27,337 bases of DNA. Source: a virus. Shown here piece after piece: positions 1-6,656 of the stretch; the stretch's first letter is position 1, and every line of letters begins with the position of its first letter. The notes beneath the pieces were generated by a model, which worked only from the letters and a program-made list of their open reading frames with translations, was not told the DNA's origin and did no database searches. The stretch spans positions 1 through 27,337 of IMG/VR virus record IMGVR_UViG_3300049740_002426; one strand, written 5' to 3'. The position numbers were made by a program, and so were the translations under genes.

Positions 1-119
1 GGGAGAAGAAAAATGCTCGGGCTGCTACCGATGGGGCGCTCGAAGAGGCCGGTATCATTCTCTCAGAGGATGAGCGTTCGATGACTCCATTTTTACGGAA
101 GTCAAAAAATTTGAAGTGA
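1..119 (+). CDS. C-terminal fragment of an unrecognised phage protein
   Basis: An open frame enters from the left edge (frame starting at base 3) and stops with TGA at 117-119. The visible 38 residues are charged and rich in Glu, Lys and Ala, and end in FLRKSKNLK. The other two + frames also stay open for a while, but this frame has the most protein-like composition. It lies about 70 bp upstream of the next + strand gene, so it probably belongs to the same replication operon. No family can be assigned from so short a piece. Confidence 0.5.
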   Translation, partial: EKKNARAATDGALEEAGIILSEDERSMTPFLRKSKNLK

Positions 120-190
120 GTGTATAACAATAGTTAACACTCGCATAACTAAAACAACAATAACCAATAGAAGACAGGAGATATAAAAAG

Positions 191-919
191 ATGGCAAAAG
201 CATCATTATCAGAGTCAAAAAGTGAAGAAACAGAAGTAGCGGAAGCGACCGCAGATATCATTGAAGGAGCACCTACCGGTGCTATGGCAGTTGCAACTGC
301 GGGAGCGGGAATTACCGGAGATCTCGATGCATCAGATATCCAATTCCCTAAGCTCGGGATTGCGCAGGGCGTAGGACCCTTGAGTGAGAACTTCCGCAAG
401 GGAGCAATTGTTCTCGACAGCGAGTTCGAGATCAGTGATGGAAGTACCGAAGTTGAATTCACCGTTCTACGGATCGGAAAATTCTTCGAGGAGAATATTC
501 CTTTCGGTGAGGGAGAGATTCCAAGAATCGTAACCCCGGCTGAACAGAAAGAAATCGGAGGCACAACCATGGGACATCGCGATGATGCCGGTGGATGGGT
601 GCAGCCCGACTGGAAACCAATGGCGGATGCATTGATCTGCATCAAGGGAGGATCTCCCGATGAAGCATTTCCTTTTGAGTACAATAAGGAGAAATATGCA
701 TTCGCGCTGTGGAGAATCAAAAGAACAGCATATGATAAAGGAGCAAAACCGATCTTCTCGGCTGGCGCTACCTATTATCGGAACGGGCTCAAGCACGGCA
801 GCTTTACGCTAACGACTGAAAAATATCAGTTCGGGAGCAATGTCGTTCATGGGCCAAAGATCCGTAAGGGTAAGCTGCATGATGAAAAGTTCGTAAATTG
901 GCTCAGCGAATTTTGCTAA
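191..919 (+). CDS. Conserved early phage protein, possibly ssDNA-binding
   Basis: This 242-aa protein begins the replication cluster. The start is supported by an AGGAG at 176-180, ten bases before the ATG; few genes in this window have such a clear ribosome site. Residues 1-50 are low-complexity (Ser, Glu, Ala, Thr, Gly), followed by a compact region opening with IQFPKLGIAQGVGPLSE. Phage proteins with a 'P(K/R)L.L.QG.S..V' opening often sit next to recombination or replication genes. The C-terminus has aromatic residues (KYQFGS, FVNWLSEF), but it is not the acidic tail typical of single-stranded DNA-binding proteins. Its place just before a DNA polymerase suggests a replication accessory role. 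ssDNA binding is inference by position, not by a recognised motif. Confidence 0.65.
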   Translation: MAKASLSESKSEETEVAEATADIIEGAPTGAMAVATAGAGITGDLDASDIQFPKLGIAQGVGPLSENFRKGAIVLDSEFEISDGSTEVEFTVLRIGKFFEENIPFGEGEIPRIVTPAEQKEIGGTTMGHRDDAGGWVQPDWKPMADALICIKGGSPDEAFPFEYNKEKYAFALWRIKRTAYDKGAKPIFSAGATYYRNGLKHGSFTLTTEKYQFGSNVVHGPKIRKGKLHDEKFVNWLSEFC

Positions 920-932
920 TCCATATTGATTA

Positions 933-987
933 GCTGTGGTGTGGAGGGAGTCCGTTTTAGGGTTTCGGGCTCCCTCACTTCCACAGC
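933..987 (+). other. Long two-part hairpin in the leader of the DNA polymerase gene
   Basis: The 99-bp gap between the 242-aa gene and the polymerase holds an imperfect inverted repeat. GCTGTGG (933-939) pairs with CCACAGC (981-987). A 4-by-4 internal loop (tgtg/actt) follows, then GAGGGAG (944-950) pairs with CTCCCTC (970-976), leaving a 19-nt loop. No U-run follows, so it is not a typical intrinsic terminator. It could be an RNA-processing site, a translational control element or part of a replication origin. The polymerase frame stays open through it, but that upstream translation (from 926) does not look like protein. Confidence 0.6.
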
Positions 988-1018
988 CATATTTCAACCA
1001 CACACCACAAAAAATAAT

Positions 1019-2914
1019 ATGGAAAAATTTGCAGCATTAGATTTTGAAACCTACTACTCTAAGACCTATTCGATTCAGGGTAGTAGTACATATCAGTATG
1101 TTAATCATCCTGAGTTCGATGCCTATTTGGTAGCGATATGGAGCCCCGAGATTTCCTATGTCGGAAAGACATCAGATTTTAAAGATTGGAAAAAATTTGA
1201 TGGATATACCTTTATTGCACACAACGCATCGTTCGATCAGCGATGCTTTGAGAAATGCGTTGAGCAAGGCATCATTCCTGACATCCAAGTAAACTGGATA
1301 TGTACCGCTGATATGTGCGTATATTTTCAGTATCAGAGGAATCTGAAAGGATCAGCCAAGGAGATATTGAATGCCGACATGGACAAGGCTGTCCGTGAGA
1401 ATATGAAGGATAAAACATGGGACGATATGATCGCGATGGATGAATCCAAGCAGGTTCTTGAATACGCATTGGATGATTCGAAATATACTTATCAGATATT
1501 TGAAGAGCTCTACGACCATTGGCCTGAGACAGAACGGCTTCTGTCCAAATTAACTAGGGCCATGTCATGGGAAGGATTACCGATCGATGTTCAGAAATTG
1601 GATGATGGGATCAATAGTCTGGAGGAGACTTTATTCCAGGCAAAGAAATCATTGCCATGGTATGGAGAGATCGATCCTGATACGAAAAAGGAGTATGTAG
1701 TATATTCCAAAAAAGCGATGGCGATAGAATGCCGGAAGGCAGGGGTTGAGCCTCCTAAAAGCCTCGCCAAGGACAGCCCAGCGCTAGCCGATTGGATTGC
1801 CGAGCATGGAGATAAACTGACCTTTGTATCAGCTATGCAGAATCATAATCGGATCAATATGCATTTGCAGAGATTAAAATCGATCAGGGATCGTCTGACC
1901 ACAGAAGATAGAATGTCATACAATCTGAAATATTTCGGAGCGGATGCTACCGGAAGATGGAGCGGTGATGCAGGATTCAATGTTCAGAATATGCCACGGG
2001 AGACAAAGTACGGTGTAAATATCAGAAATGTTATCACCGCACCTGAGGGTAAGACATTTATTGTTTCCGACCTTTCGCAGATCGAGCCTCGGCTTACAGC
2101 ATTCATTGCTGGGGATATGGATTTCCTAAAATTGATAAAGCAGGGAATGAGCCCGTATGAAGCACATGCTAGGCAGACGATGGGATGGACAGGCGGGAAA
2201 TTAAAGGATGAAGATCCTGAGTTATATCTGCTAGCCAAGGTTCGTGTTCTCCAATTGGGCTACGGATCGGGATGGCATAAATTTGCGGAGACGGTTAAAC
2301 AATATGGTCAGCAACAAATCCTGGATATGGATTTCAGTCGTAAGGACGAGGTACGGTTCCAGAATTTCGCGAATACATATCAGCCGGGAAAAGGATCGAT
2401 GTACCCTACCCTTTCGACCTACGACCGTCGGCAATGGGTTAATGCCTTTATCCAAGTCCAGGATTTTCGGGATAAGAATCCCAAGATTACTAGCCAATGG
2501 AAAAGTCTGGATCGTCAATTGAAAGAGGCAGCTGGTGCGGGTGATGATTTTGATAATGAGATCCCTAGCGGTCGTCGTCTAAAATATTTCCGCTGTCGTC
2601 ATGAGACTGACGGGGTAACAGTTGCCACACAAAAAGGGAGCGTCCGCAGGGTAAAGATGTACGGAGCAAATCTTTTTCAGAACAGTGTTCAGGCAACTGC
2701 CCGTGATTGCTTCGGTCATATTCTCAATAATTTGCATGATCATGGGTTTAAGGTTGTTCTTCATGTTCACGATGAAGTCGTTGTCGAGGTAGACGAAGAG
2801 AATGCACTACATGCGAAAGCGGATATTCAGGAATTGATGAAACAAGGCCCCGAGTGGATGAAGGATGTGCCACTCGATAGTGAGGCAATTATAACTAAGG
2901 AGTACACGAAATGA
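1019..2914 (+). CDS. Family A DNA polymerase with 3'-5' exonuclease
   Basis: This 631-aa replicative polymerase extends primers with dNTPs and proofreads. The N-terminal exonuclease has DFE (D8, E10), a second Asp in HNASFD (D73) and the YxxxD motif (Y149, D153), so it is of the DEDDy type. The polymerase domain shows motif A SDLSQIEPR (D351), a motif B region AKVRVLQLGYGSG and motif C HVHDEV (H584, D585, E586). Motif A has Pro where many family members have Leu (QIELR). I chose the ATG at 1019. The frame is open from 926, but those 31 residues are encoded across a hairpin and precede the canonical exonuclease start. No strong Shine-Dalgarno is visible. The stop overlaps the next start (ATGA), indicating coupled translation with the kinase. 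Confidence 0.93.
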   Translation: MEKFAALDFETYYSKTYSIQGSSTYQYVNHPEFDAYLVAIWSPEISYVGKTSDFKDWKKFDGYTFIAHNASFDQRCFEKCVEQGIIPDIQVNWICTADMCVYFQYQRNLKGSAKEILNADMDKAVRENMKDKTWDDMIAMDESKQVLEYALDDSKYTYQIFEELYDHWPETERLLSKLTRAMSWEGLPIDVQKLDDGINSLEETLFQAKKSLPWYGEIDPDTKKEYVVYSKKAMAIECRKAGVEPPKSLAKDSPALADWIAEHGDKLTFVSAMQNHNRINMHLQRLKSIRDRLTTEDRMSYNLKYFGADATGRWSGDAGFNVQNMPRETKYGVNIRNVITAPEGKTFIVSDLSQIEPRLTAFIAGDMDFLKLIKQGMSPYEAHARQTMGWTGGKLKDEDPELYLLAKVRVLQLGYGSGWHKFAETVKQYGQQQILDMDFSRKDEVRFQNFANTYQPGKGSMYPTLSTYDRRQWVNAFIQVQDFRDKNPKITSQWKSLDRQLKEAAGAGDDFDNEIPSGRRLKYFRCRHETDGVTVATQKGSVRRVKMYGANLFQNSVQATARDCFGHILNNLHDHGFKVVLHVHDEVVVEVDEENALHAKADIQELMKQGPEWMKDVPLDSEAIITKEYTK

Positions 2915-3483
2915 TTATTGGATTAACAGGATTCAAGGGCTGCGGAAAAAGTACTGTGGCTGAAATTATGGAAGAGCGTTTTGGATATAAGACTAGAAGT
3001 TTTGCGACTCCGATTAAAGATATGCTTCGGGCCATGGGATTATCCCGTGAAGAATTATACGACCCGGAGATCAAGGAGCAGGTCATTGAGGATTTTGGAA
3101 AAAGTCCAAGAGAGATGATGCAAACGCTAGGCACGGAATGGGGGCGCATGTTAGTGTCTTCCGACATATGGGTTACTGCGTTGATGAGACAGTTAAATGA
3201 TGAAGAAAATTATGTCATTGATGATGTCAGATTTCCAAATGAAGCAGCCGCGATCCATGCACGAGGAGGAAGGATTGTACGAGTTGTACGCCCGTCCGAT
3301 CCGTCAAAAGAGGATAGTCACATATCCGAACAAGGGCTCAACTCTGAGCAGATAGATTATGAATTACAGAATCTGAGCTGTTATCGAACAGACTTGGAAT
3401 TCGCAACAGTTAGAACATTAGAAGAGGTACTTTATTATGGAGCTATTTTCGATCCCGAATCTAAGCGCATCTCAAGTCAGTAA
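2911..3483 (+). CDS. (Deoxy)nucleoside monophosphate kinase
   Basis: This 190-aa P-loop kinase probably phosphorylates dNMPs to dNDPs to feed phage DNA synthesis, like the phage T4 gp1 type. It opens MIIGLTGFKGCGKST, giving a Walker A at residues 7-14. Next comes a lid-like Arg/Lys region and EWGRMLVSSDIWV, then IDDVRFPNEAAAI, which is characteristic of this family (an Asp-Arg pair near the substrate site). The start overlaps the polymerase stop by 4 bases, and the 3' end overlaps the primase-helicase gene by 47 bases. It is therefore embedded in a tightly packed replication operon. Confidence 0.85.
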   Translation: MIIGLTGFKGCGKSTVAEIMEERFGYKTRSFATPIKDMLRAMGLSREELYDPEIKEQVIEDFGKSPREMMQTLGTEWGRMLVSSDIWVTALMRQLNDEENYVIDDVRFPNEAAAIHARGGRIVRVVRPSDPSKEDSHISEQGLNSEQIDYELQNLSCYRTDLEFATVRTLEEVLYYGAIFDPESKRISSQ

Positions 3484-5536
3484 GATCAAGCCATGGGAGC
3501 TTGATTTTGAGTTGCCGGAATTTAAAAATTCCAACGATTACAAATCATGGGCGGCCAGACCGACCACTAAATATAACGCTTACTCGACCGCTGAGGGTGT
3601 AGATCCCAATCAGCGGGTAAGCTCACAGAATCCTGCACAATATCTTCACGGTGTTTGCGTCGATTGGGATGCCACATTTACGGATGAGCAATTCGAAGAG
3701 ATTGTCAGACGATTGATTGATCATGAATATCCGGTCAATTATATCAGCAGGAGTTACAATGGCGGAATCCACGCTGTTTGGTTTTTTGAGGATAAAATAT
3801 TTCTTCATGGATCAAAGAGTAATGTTAGATTCCTGAAACGCTTGGCCAAGGAAATGAAATTGGATGGTCGGGATGCATTGGCTCGCGGATTTGATGCGGG
3901 TAATTTTGAGAGACAGCATTATCTCCTGCATGGCACAGATTGGCGCCCTGTTAGTCCTAATGCTAGAATCTCGACTAGCCTGATAAATTACTGGCAGTAT
4001 GAAGAATCAAAATCTTCTGACTTCACAGGACAGGGCCCGACGATTCCATTGGATGTTGTATTTGAAGAGGTGAAGAAGGTTTGGCCTGATCATCAATGGC
4101 CAGGTGAATTTGTGGAAGGCAGCCGAGGACCGACCTATTGGGATCCGGGCGGACAGCATAAGAGTGTAAATTCCGCTATTGTTCGTGATACCGGCATGCA
4201 GGTATTCAATATGCCGAAAGGATTCTATAGTTGGGCTGAGATTTTATCTCCCGCATTTGTTCAGGATTTTGAGGTCGGTAGGATTGGCGAAGCAATTAAA
4301 GATTATTGGACGGATGGTAGAAACTATTTCATCGAGGACGGTCGCGGTGGGTTCTATATCAATTCAAAAGAGGATGCCCTGCTCGATTTGCAATGCCGAT
4401 ATAATCTAGGATCGAGACCGGGCAGACATGAGAATGTTTCTGAATCCCGACGAGCACTGCACATGATCCATTCGAATAAGCGTGTCGATGCCGGTATTCC
4501 ATTCTGCTTCACAAAATCAAAAATCGTGAAGCATGAGAATGGTGTGTACTTCAATACCGCTAAGATTCGCCCGATCGCACCCGCTGATGATAGTGGCTCT
4601 TGGGGCGAAGGCTTTCCTACCATCGCATCATGGATGGAACATATGCTCGGGGAGGATCAGCTCAAGTATGAATTAGCGTGGCTGGCCTATGCGTACGCAA
4701 ATGCGTACGAGGGTGTACCCAAAAGGGGGCATGCACACTTTCTTGTCGGCCCGCCTAATTGCGGGAAAACTTTGTATAACAGTGTAATACTCGGAGGACT
4801 ATTGGGTGGAGGAATCAAAGCATCTGATTACCTGACCGGAAAAGAAGACTGGACGGAGCATTTATTCGAGTACGGTGCGTGGCTTGTTGACGATGAGGCG
4901 CCGACCGCATCTTCCGCGATGCACACAGCATTTACCGCGAGACTCAAGGAGCATACCGCTAACGATACCTTTTTGATTAAAGGTAAGTTCAAGAAATCAG
5001 GTAGAGCCTATTGGAGAGGTAGAATTAGTATCACACTTAATTCTGATCCTGTTTCCATGCAATTGCTTCCTGATCTGGATATGTCCATTCGCGATAAGCT
5101 TATGATCTTTCAATGCAATGATGGATATCCTTTTACATGGGAGACGAAGGGAGATGCGATCAAAGAACTTCCGGCCTTCGCCCGCTGGCTTTTGAATTAC
5201 GAGATACCACCTGAAATGGTTGACCTACGCTTTGGTGTAAAGGCGTTTATGAACGAGACGATACAAGTTATGGCATCTGCTGACAGTCGCTATTCTCATA
5301 TCATTGAGCTCATTCAAATGTTCAGAAAGACATTAAAAGATGATTCATGGGAAGGCACCTGCTCTGAGCTTTTGGTTGTACTTTCTGCGAATGAGAACAA
5401 TCGAGTGCTCCTGAAAGATTTAAATTCCAAGAAGCTTGGATGGGGTTTGAAGCATATGCTGTCGAAAGGTTTTAGTTTTATCGAGAGATCTGGCAAGGAG
5501 CAGTATGGCTGGAAGCTCCACGGAGCCCATGAATAA
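3437..5536 (+). CDS. Primase-polymerase / SF3 helicase fusion
   Basis: This 699-aa protein is predicted to synthesise primers and unwind DNA at the phage fork. The N-terminal part has archaeo-eukaryotic primase-like signatures: VCVDWDA (D76, D78) and NGGIHAVWFF (H112), then a third acidic candidate in FDAGNFERQ (D153). The C-terminal part is a D5-like superfamily 3 ATPase with Walker A VGPPNCGKT (438-445), Walker B AWLVDDEAP (481-489) and a probable sensor/motif C at ISITLNSDP. The ATG at 3437 lies inside the kinase gene and has GAGG about nine bases upstream. No separate DnaG-type primase or DnaB-type helicase is in the window, so this protein probably does both jobs alongside the family A polymerase. 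Confidence 0.85.
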   Translation: MELFSIPNLSASQVSKIKPWELDFELPEFKNSNDYKSWAARPTTKYNAYSTAEGVDPNQRVSSQNPAQYLHGVCVDWDATFTDEQFEEIVRRLIDHEYPVNYISRSYNGGIHAVWFFEDKIFLHGSKSNVRFLKRLAKEMKLDGRDALARGFDAGNFERQHYLLHGTDWRPVSPNARISTSLINYWQYEESKSSDFTGQGPTIPLDVVFEEVKKVWPDHQWPGEFVEGSRGPTYWDPGGQHKSVNSAIVRDTGMQVFNMPKGFYSWAEILSPAFVQDFEVGRIGEAIKDYWTDGRNYFIEDGRGGFYINSKEDALLDLQCRYNLGSRPGRHENVSESRRALHMIHSNKRVDAGIPFCFTKSKIVKHENGVYFNTAKIRPIAPADDSGSWGEGFPTIASWMEHMLGEDQLKYELAWLAYAYANAYEGVPKRGHAHFLVGPPNCGKTLYNSVILGGLLGGGIKASDYLTGKEDWTEHLFEYGAWLVDDEAPTASSAMHTAFTARLKEHTANDTFLIKGKFKKSGRAYWRGRISITLNSDPVSMQLLPDLDMSIRDKLMIFQCNDGYPFTWETKGDAIKELPAFARWLLNYEIPPEMVDLRFGVKAFMNETIQVMASADSRYSHIIELIQMFRKTLKDDSWEGTCSELLVVLSANENNRVLLKDLNSKKLGWGLKHMLSKGFSFIERSGKEQYGWKLHGAHE

Positions 5537-5945
5537 AAAACGAGGTACAGTTTACGAGTACCGTTTTTTCGCGAGCATTCTTGACCGGGGGTATGAGCTT
5601 TTCATACCCGCCGGAGATGACTTACCGGTTGATTGCGTCGTCCAGAACGGGGCCGGAAAGCTGTTTAGGGTGCAAATCAAGGGCACAGGCAGGGCTGAAA
5701 CCAAAAGACGCAAGGAGCCCCGCTATAAAGTCCTTGCCGGCACGGGCGGAGGATCGAAAATGTCGATAGATTGTACAAAGGTCGACATATTGTGTGCTTA
5801 TGTCGAACCGGTCGACACTTGGTACATCATCCCATGCCTTGAATTAAATAACGCTCTTTCGGTCTGGTTCTATCCGCACAGCGGAAATTCGAATGCTCGG
5901 ACAGAGCAGTTTCGCGAGAACTGGGACTACTTTAAGACTGTGTAA
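5505..5945 (+). CDS. PD-(D/E)XK nuclease (Holliday-resolvase/homing-endonuclease-like fold)
   Basis: This 146-aa protein has the core PVDCVV followed by FRVQIKGTG, a good match to the PD...(E/Q)xK active site with Q and K in VQIK. Next comes KVDILCAYVEPVDTWYIIP, the 'DxxxxYxxxxDxWYxIP' strand common in the PDDEXK_11 group. Such enzymes cut branched or double-stranded DNA, and in a replication operon it may resolve junctions. Start choice is open. The ATG at 5505 has AAGGAG four bases upstream and overlaps the helicase gene. An ATG at 5529 gives the more conserved-looking start MNKKRGTVYEYRF. The 3' end overlaps the convergent gene by 14 bases. Confidence 0.75.
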   Translation: MAGSSTEPMNKKRGTVYEYRFFASILDRGYELFIPAGDDLPVDCVVQNGAGKLFRVQIKGTGRAETKRRKEPRYKVLAGTGGGSKMSIDCTKVDILCAYVEPVDTWYIIPCLELNNALSVWFYPHSGNSNARTEQFRENWDYFKTV

Positions 5946-6219
5946 AAAAGCCTGCGGCCCGAAGCCTGACCCTTACGGACTCTTCGCTTACGCCGATGGC
6001 TTTGGCTATCGTCTTAGGATGTACACCCGATTCGTATCGTGCAAAAATTAGATTTTTACATTTTCGCATACGGTTGGACATTTTCCGTTGCTCAGCCCGG
6101 TAGAGGTAATTCCTTTTCTTCTTAGGCTTCTCCGGTGCGGGTACCGAGAACGCAGCCCGTACCTCATCGACCTCCAGGCCTAGCTTTTCAAGAATTGGAT
6201 TTTTCTTGATCTTCCCCAT
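5932..6219 (-). CDS. Small basic helix-turn-helix protein, candidate lysogeny regulator
   Basis: This 95-aa, strongly basic protein ends in HPKTIAKAIGVSEESVRVRLRAAGFF (residues about 67-92), a helix-turn-helix of the sigma-region-4/homeodomain-like type. A Lys/Arg-rich stretch (KPKKKRNYLYRAEQRK) precedes it. It is the second gene of a two-gene unit read away from the integrase and overlaps the upstream gene by 32 bases. The unit is driven by the sigma-70 promoter at 6515-6543. Its place between replication genes and the integrase suggests a repressor or excision control factor. It is not recognisably CI- or Cro-like, so this role is an inference. Confidence 0.6.
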   Translation of the reverse strand: MGKIKKNPILEKLGLEVDEVRAAFSVPAPEKPKKKRNYLYRAEQRKMSNRMRKCKNLIFARYESGVHPKTIAKAIGVSEESVRVRLRAAGFFTQS

Positions 6220-6469
6220 AGCCGATCGAGTAACATTCCGATACTGATTGCTTGGGCGGAAAGTCTACCGCTCCCTCGCTCCAGATCTCAGTATTCTTTT
6301 CATTGAATTCAAAATGTACCTTGATCATAATATCTGCGCACATTTCATTTTCTAATGCGCACAATCTGATCTGAGGAATCAATTCTTCTGAGATCTGTTT
6401 CGCTTGAATACTTACGGACTCAAGCATGTCGTTTTCCACTTCTTTTTGTTTATCTAACCAATCTTTCAT
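6188..6469 (-). CDS. Hypothetical 93-aa protein, first gene of the lysogeny-region operon
   Basis: The start is MKDWLDKQKEVENDML, followed by a helical, acidic N-terminal half and a C-terminal half with IKVHFEFNEKNTEIWSEG, suggesting beta strands. I do not recognise a family. It is the first gene after the promoter at 6515-6543 (ATG about 45 bases from the -10 hexamer), with AGGCAAG a few bases before the start. Its 3' end overlaps the start of the helix-turn-helix gene, so the two are probably co-translated. Confidence 0.55.
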   Translation of the reverse strand: MKDWLDKQKEVENDMLESVSIQAKQISEELIPQIRLCALENEMCADIMIKVHFEFNEKNTEIWSEGAVDFPPKQSVSECYSIGYGEDQEKSNS

Positions 6470-6477
6470 TTTACTTG

Positions 6478-6503
6478 CCTATGCGCTAATTAGGCGCCAT
6501 ATC
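6478..6503. repeat. Left copy of a 26-bp repeat flanking the att core (candidate arm site/operator)
   Basis: This segment matches 6699-6724 at 22 of 26 positions, with the frame CCTATGCGC-AATTA-GCGC-A-ATC conserved. It contains GCGC half-sites around an AT-rich centre (CTAATTAG). A shorter copy of ATGCGCTA is at 6526-6533, inside the spacer of the - strand promoter. The two long copies lie about 62 bp before and 90 bp after the tRNA-like core. Integrase arm-type sites are often placed this way. Binding by the nearby helix-turn-helix protein is an alternative. Confidence 0.5.
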
Positions 6504-6514
6504 GTATAATATAC

Positions 6515-6543
6515 ATTGTATAGCCATGCGCTACACTTGTCAA
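6515..6543 (-). promoter_or_regulatory. Canonical sigma-70 promoter for the two - strand lysogeny-region genes
   Basis: On the - strand, TTGACA (6538-6543, six of six) is followed by exactly 17 bases and TACAAT (6515-6520, five of six). A perfect inverted repeat, TATACA-T-TGTATA (6510-6522), covers the -10 region, and an ATGCGCTA copy (6526-6533) lies in the spacer. Both are plausible operators. The promoter reads into the 93-aa gene starting at 6469. Confidence 0.8.
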
Positions 6544-6564
6544 GTAACTGAAAATCAACACTTT

Positions 6565-6609
6565 GCCCGGATGGCGGAATTGGTAGACGCGCCGGATTCA
6601 AAATTTTGA
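6565..6609 (+). other. Phage attachment-site core: 5' half of tRNA-Leu(CAA)
   Basis: Bases 6565-6603 read as tRNA-Leu from nucleotide 1 through the anticodon loop. They comprise the acceptor strand GCCCGGA, U8 and G9, a class II D-arm (GCG...CGC) and the left anticodon stem CCGGA, then TTCAAAA with anticodon CAA (6599-6601). After that the sequence departs from tRNA: TTTTG cannot pair with CCGGA, and no variable arm, T-arm or 3' acceptor strand follows. The junction forms a perfect palindrome, TCAAAATTTTGA (6598-6609). The integrase gene starts about 50 bp downstream. This is best explained as attP, with strand exchange at the anticodon loop of a host tRNA-Leu gene. Confidence 0.75.
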
Positions 6610-6656
6610 TTTAGGGTACTAGATGTAGTGTAGGTCCCGCATAAACATTGGACTTT

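Noticed and set aside
55-720. - strand 221-codon frame opposite the first gene
   Set aside because: The + strand frame has a ribosome site and protein-like composition; the opposite frame is Ser/Pro/Ile-rich without a motif.
926-1018. N-terminal extension of the DNA polymerase
   Set aside because: The 31 codons cross a strong hairpin and lack protein-like character. The exonuclease motif starts naturally at 1019.
5622-5635. ACCGGTTGA within the nuclease gene as an eighth late element
   Set aside because: It is inside a + strand coding sequence with no - strand start nearby, so it is probably chance.
6565-6650. A complete tRNA-Leu gene
   Set aside because: Only nucleotides 1-38 are present. 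The right anticodon stem, variable arm, T-arm and 3' acceptor strand are missing, so it cannot fold as a tRNA.
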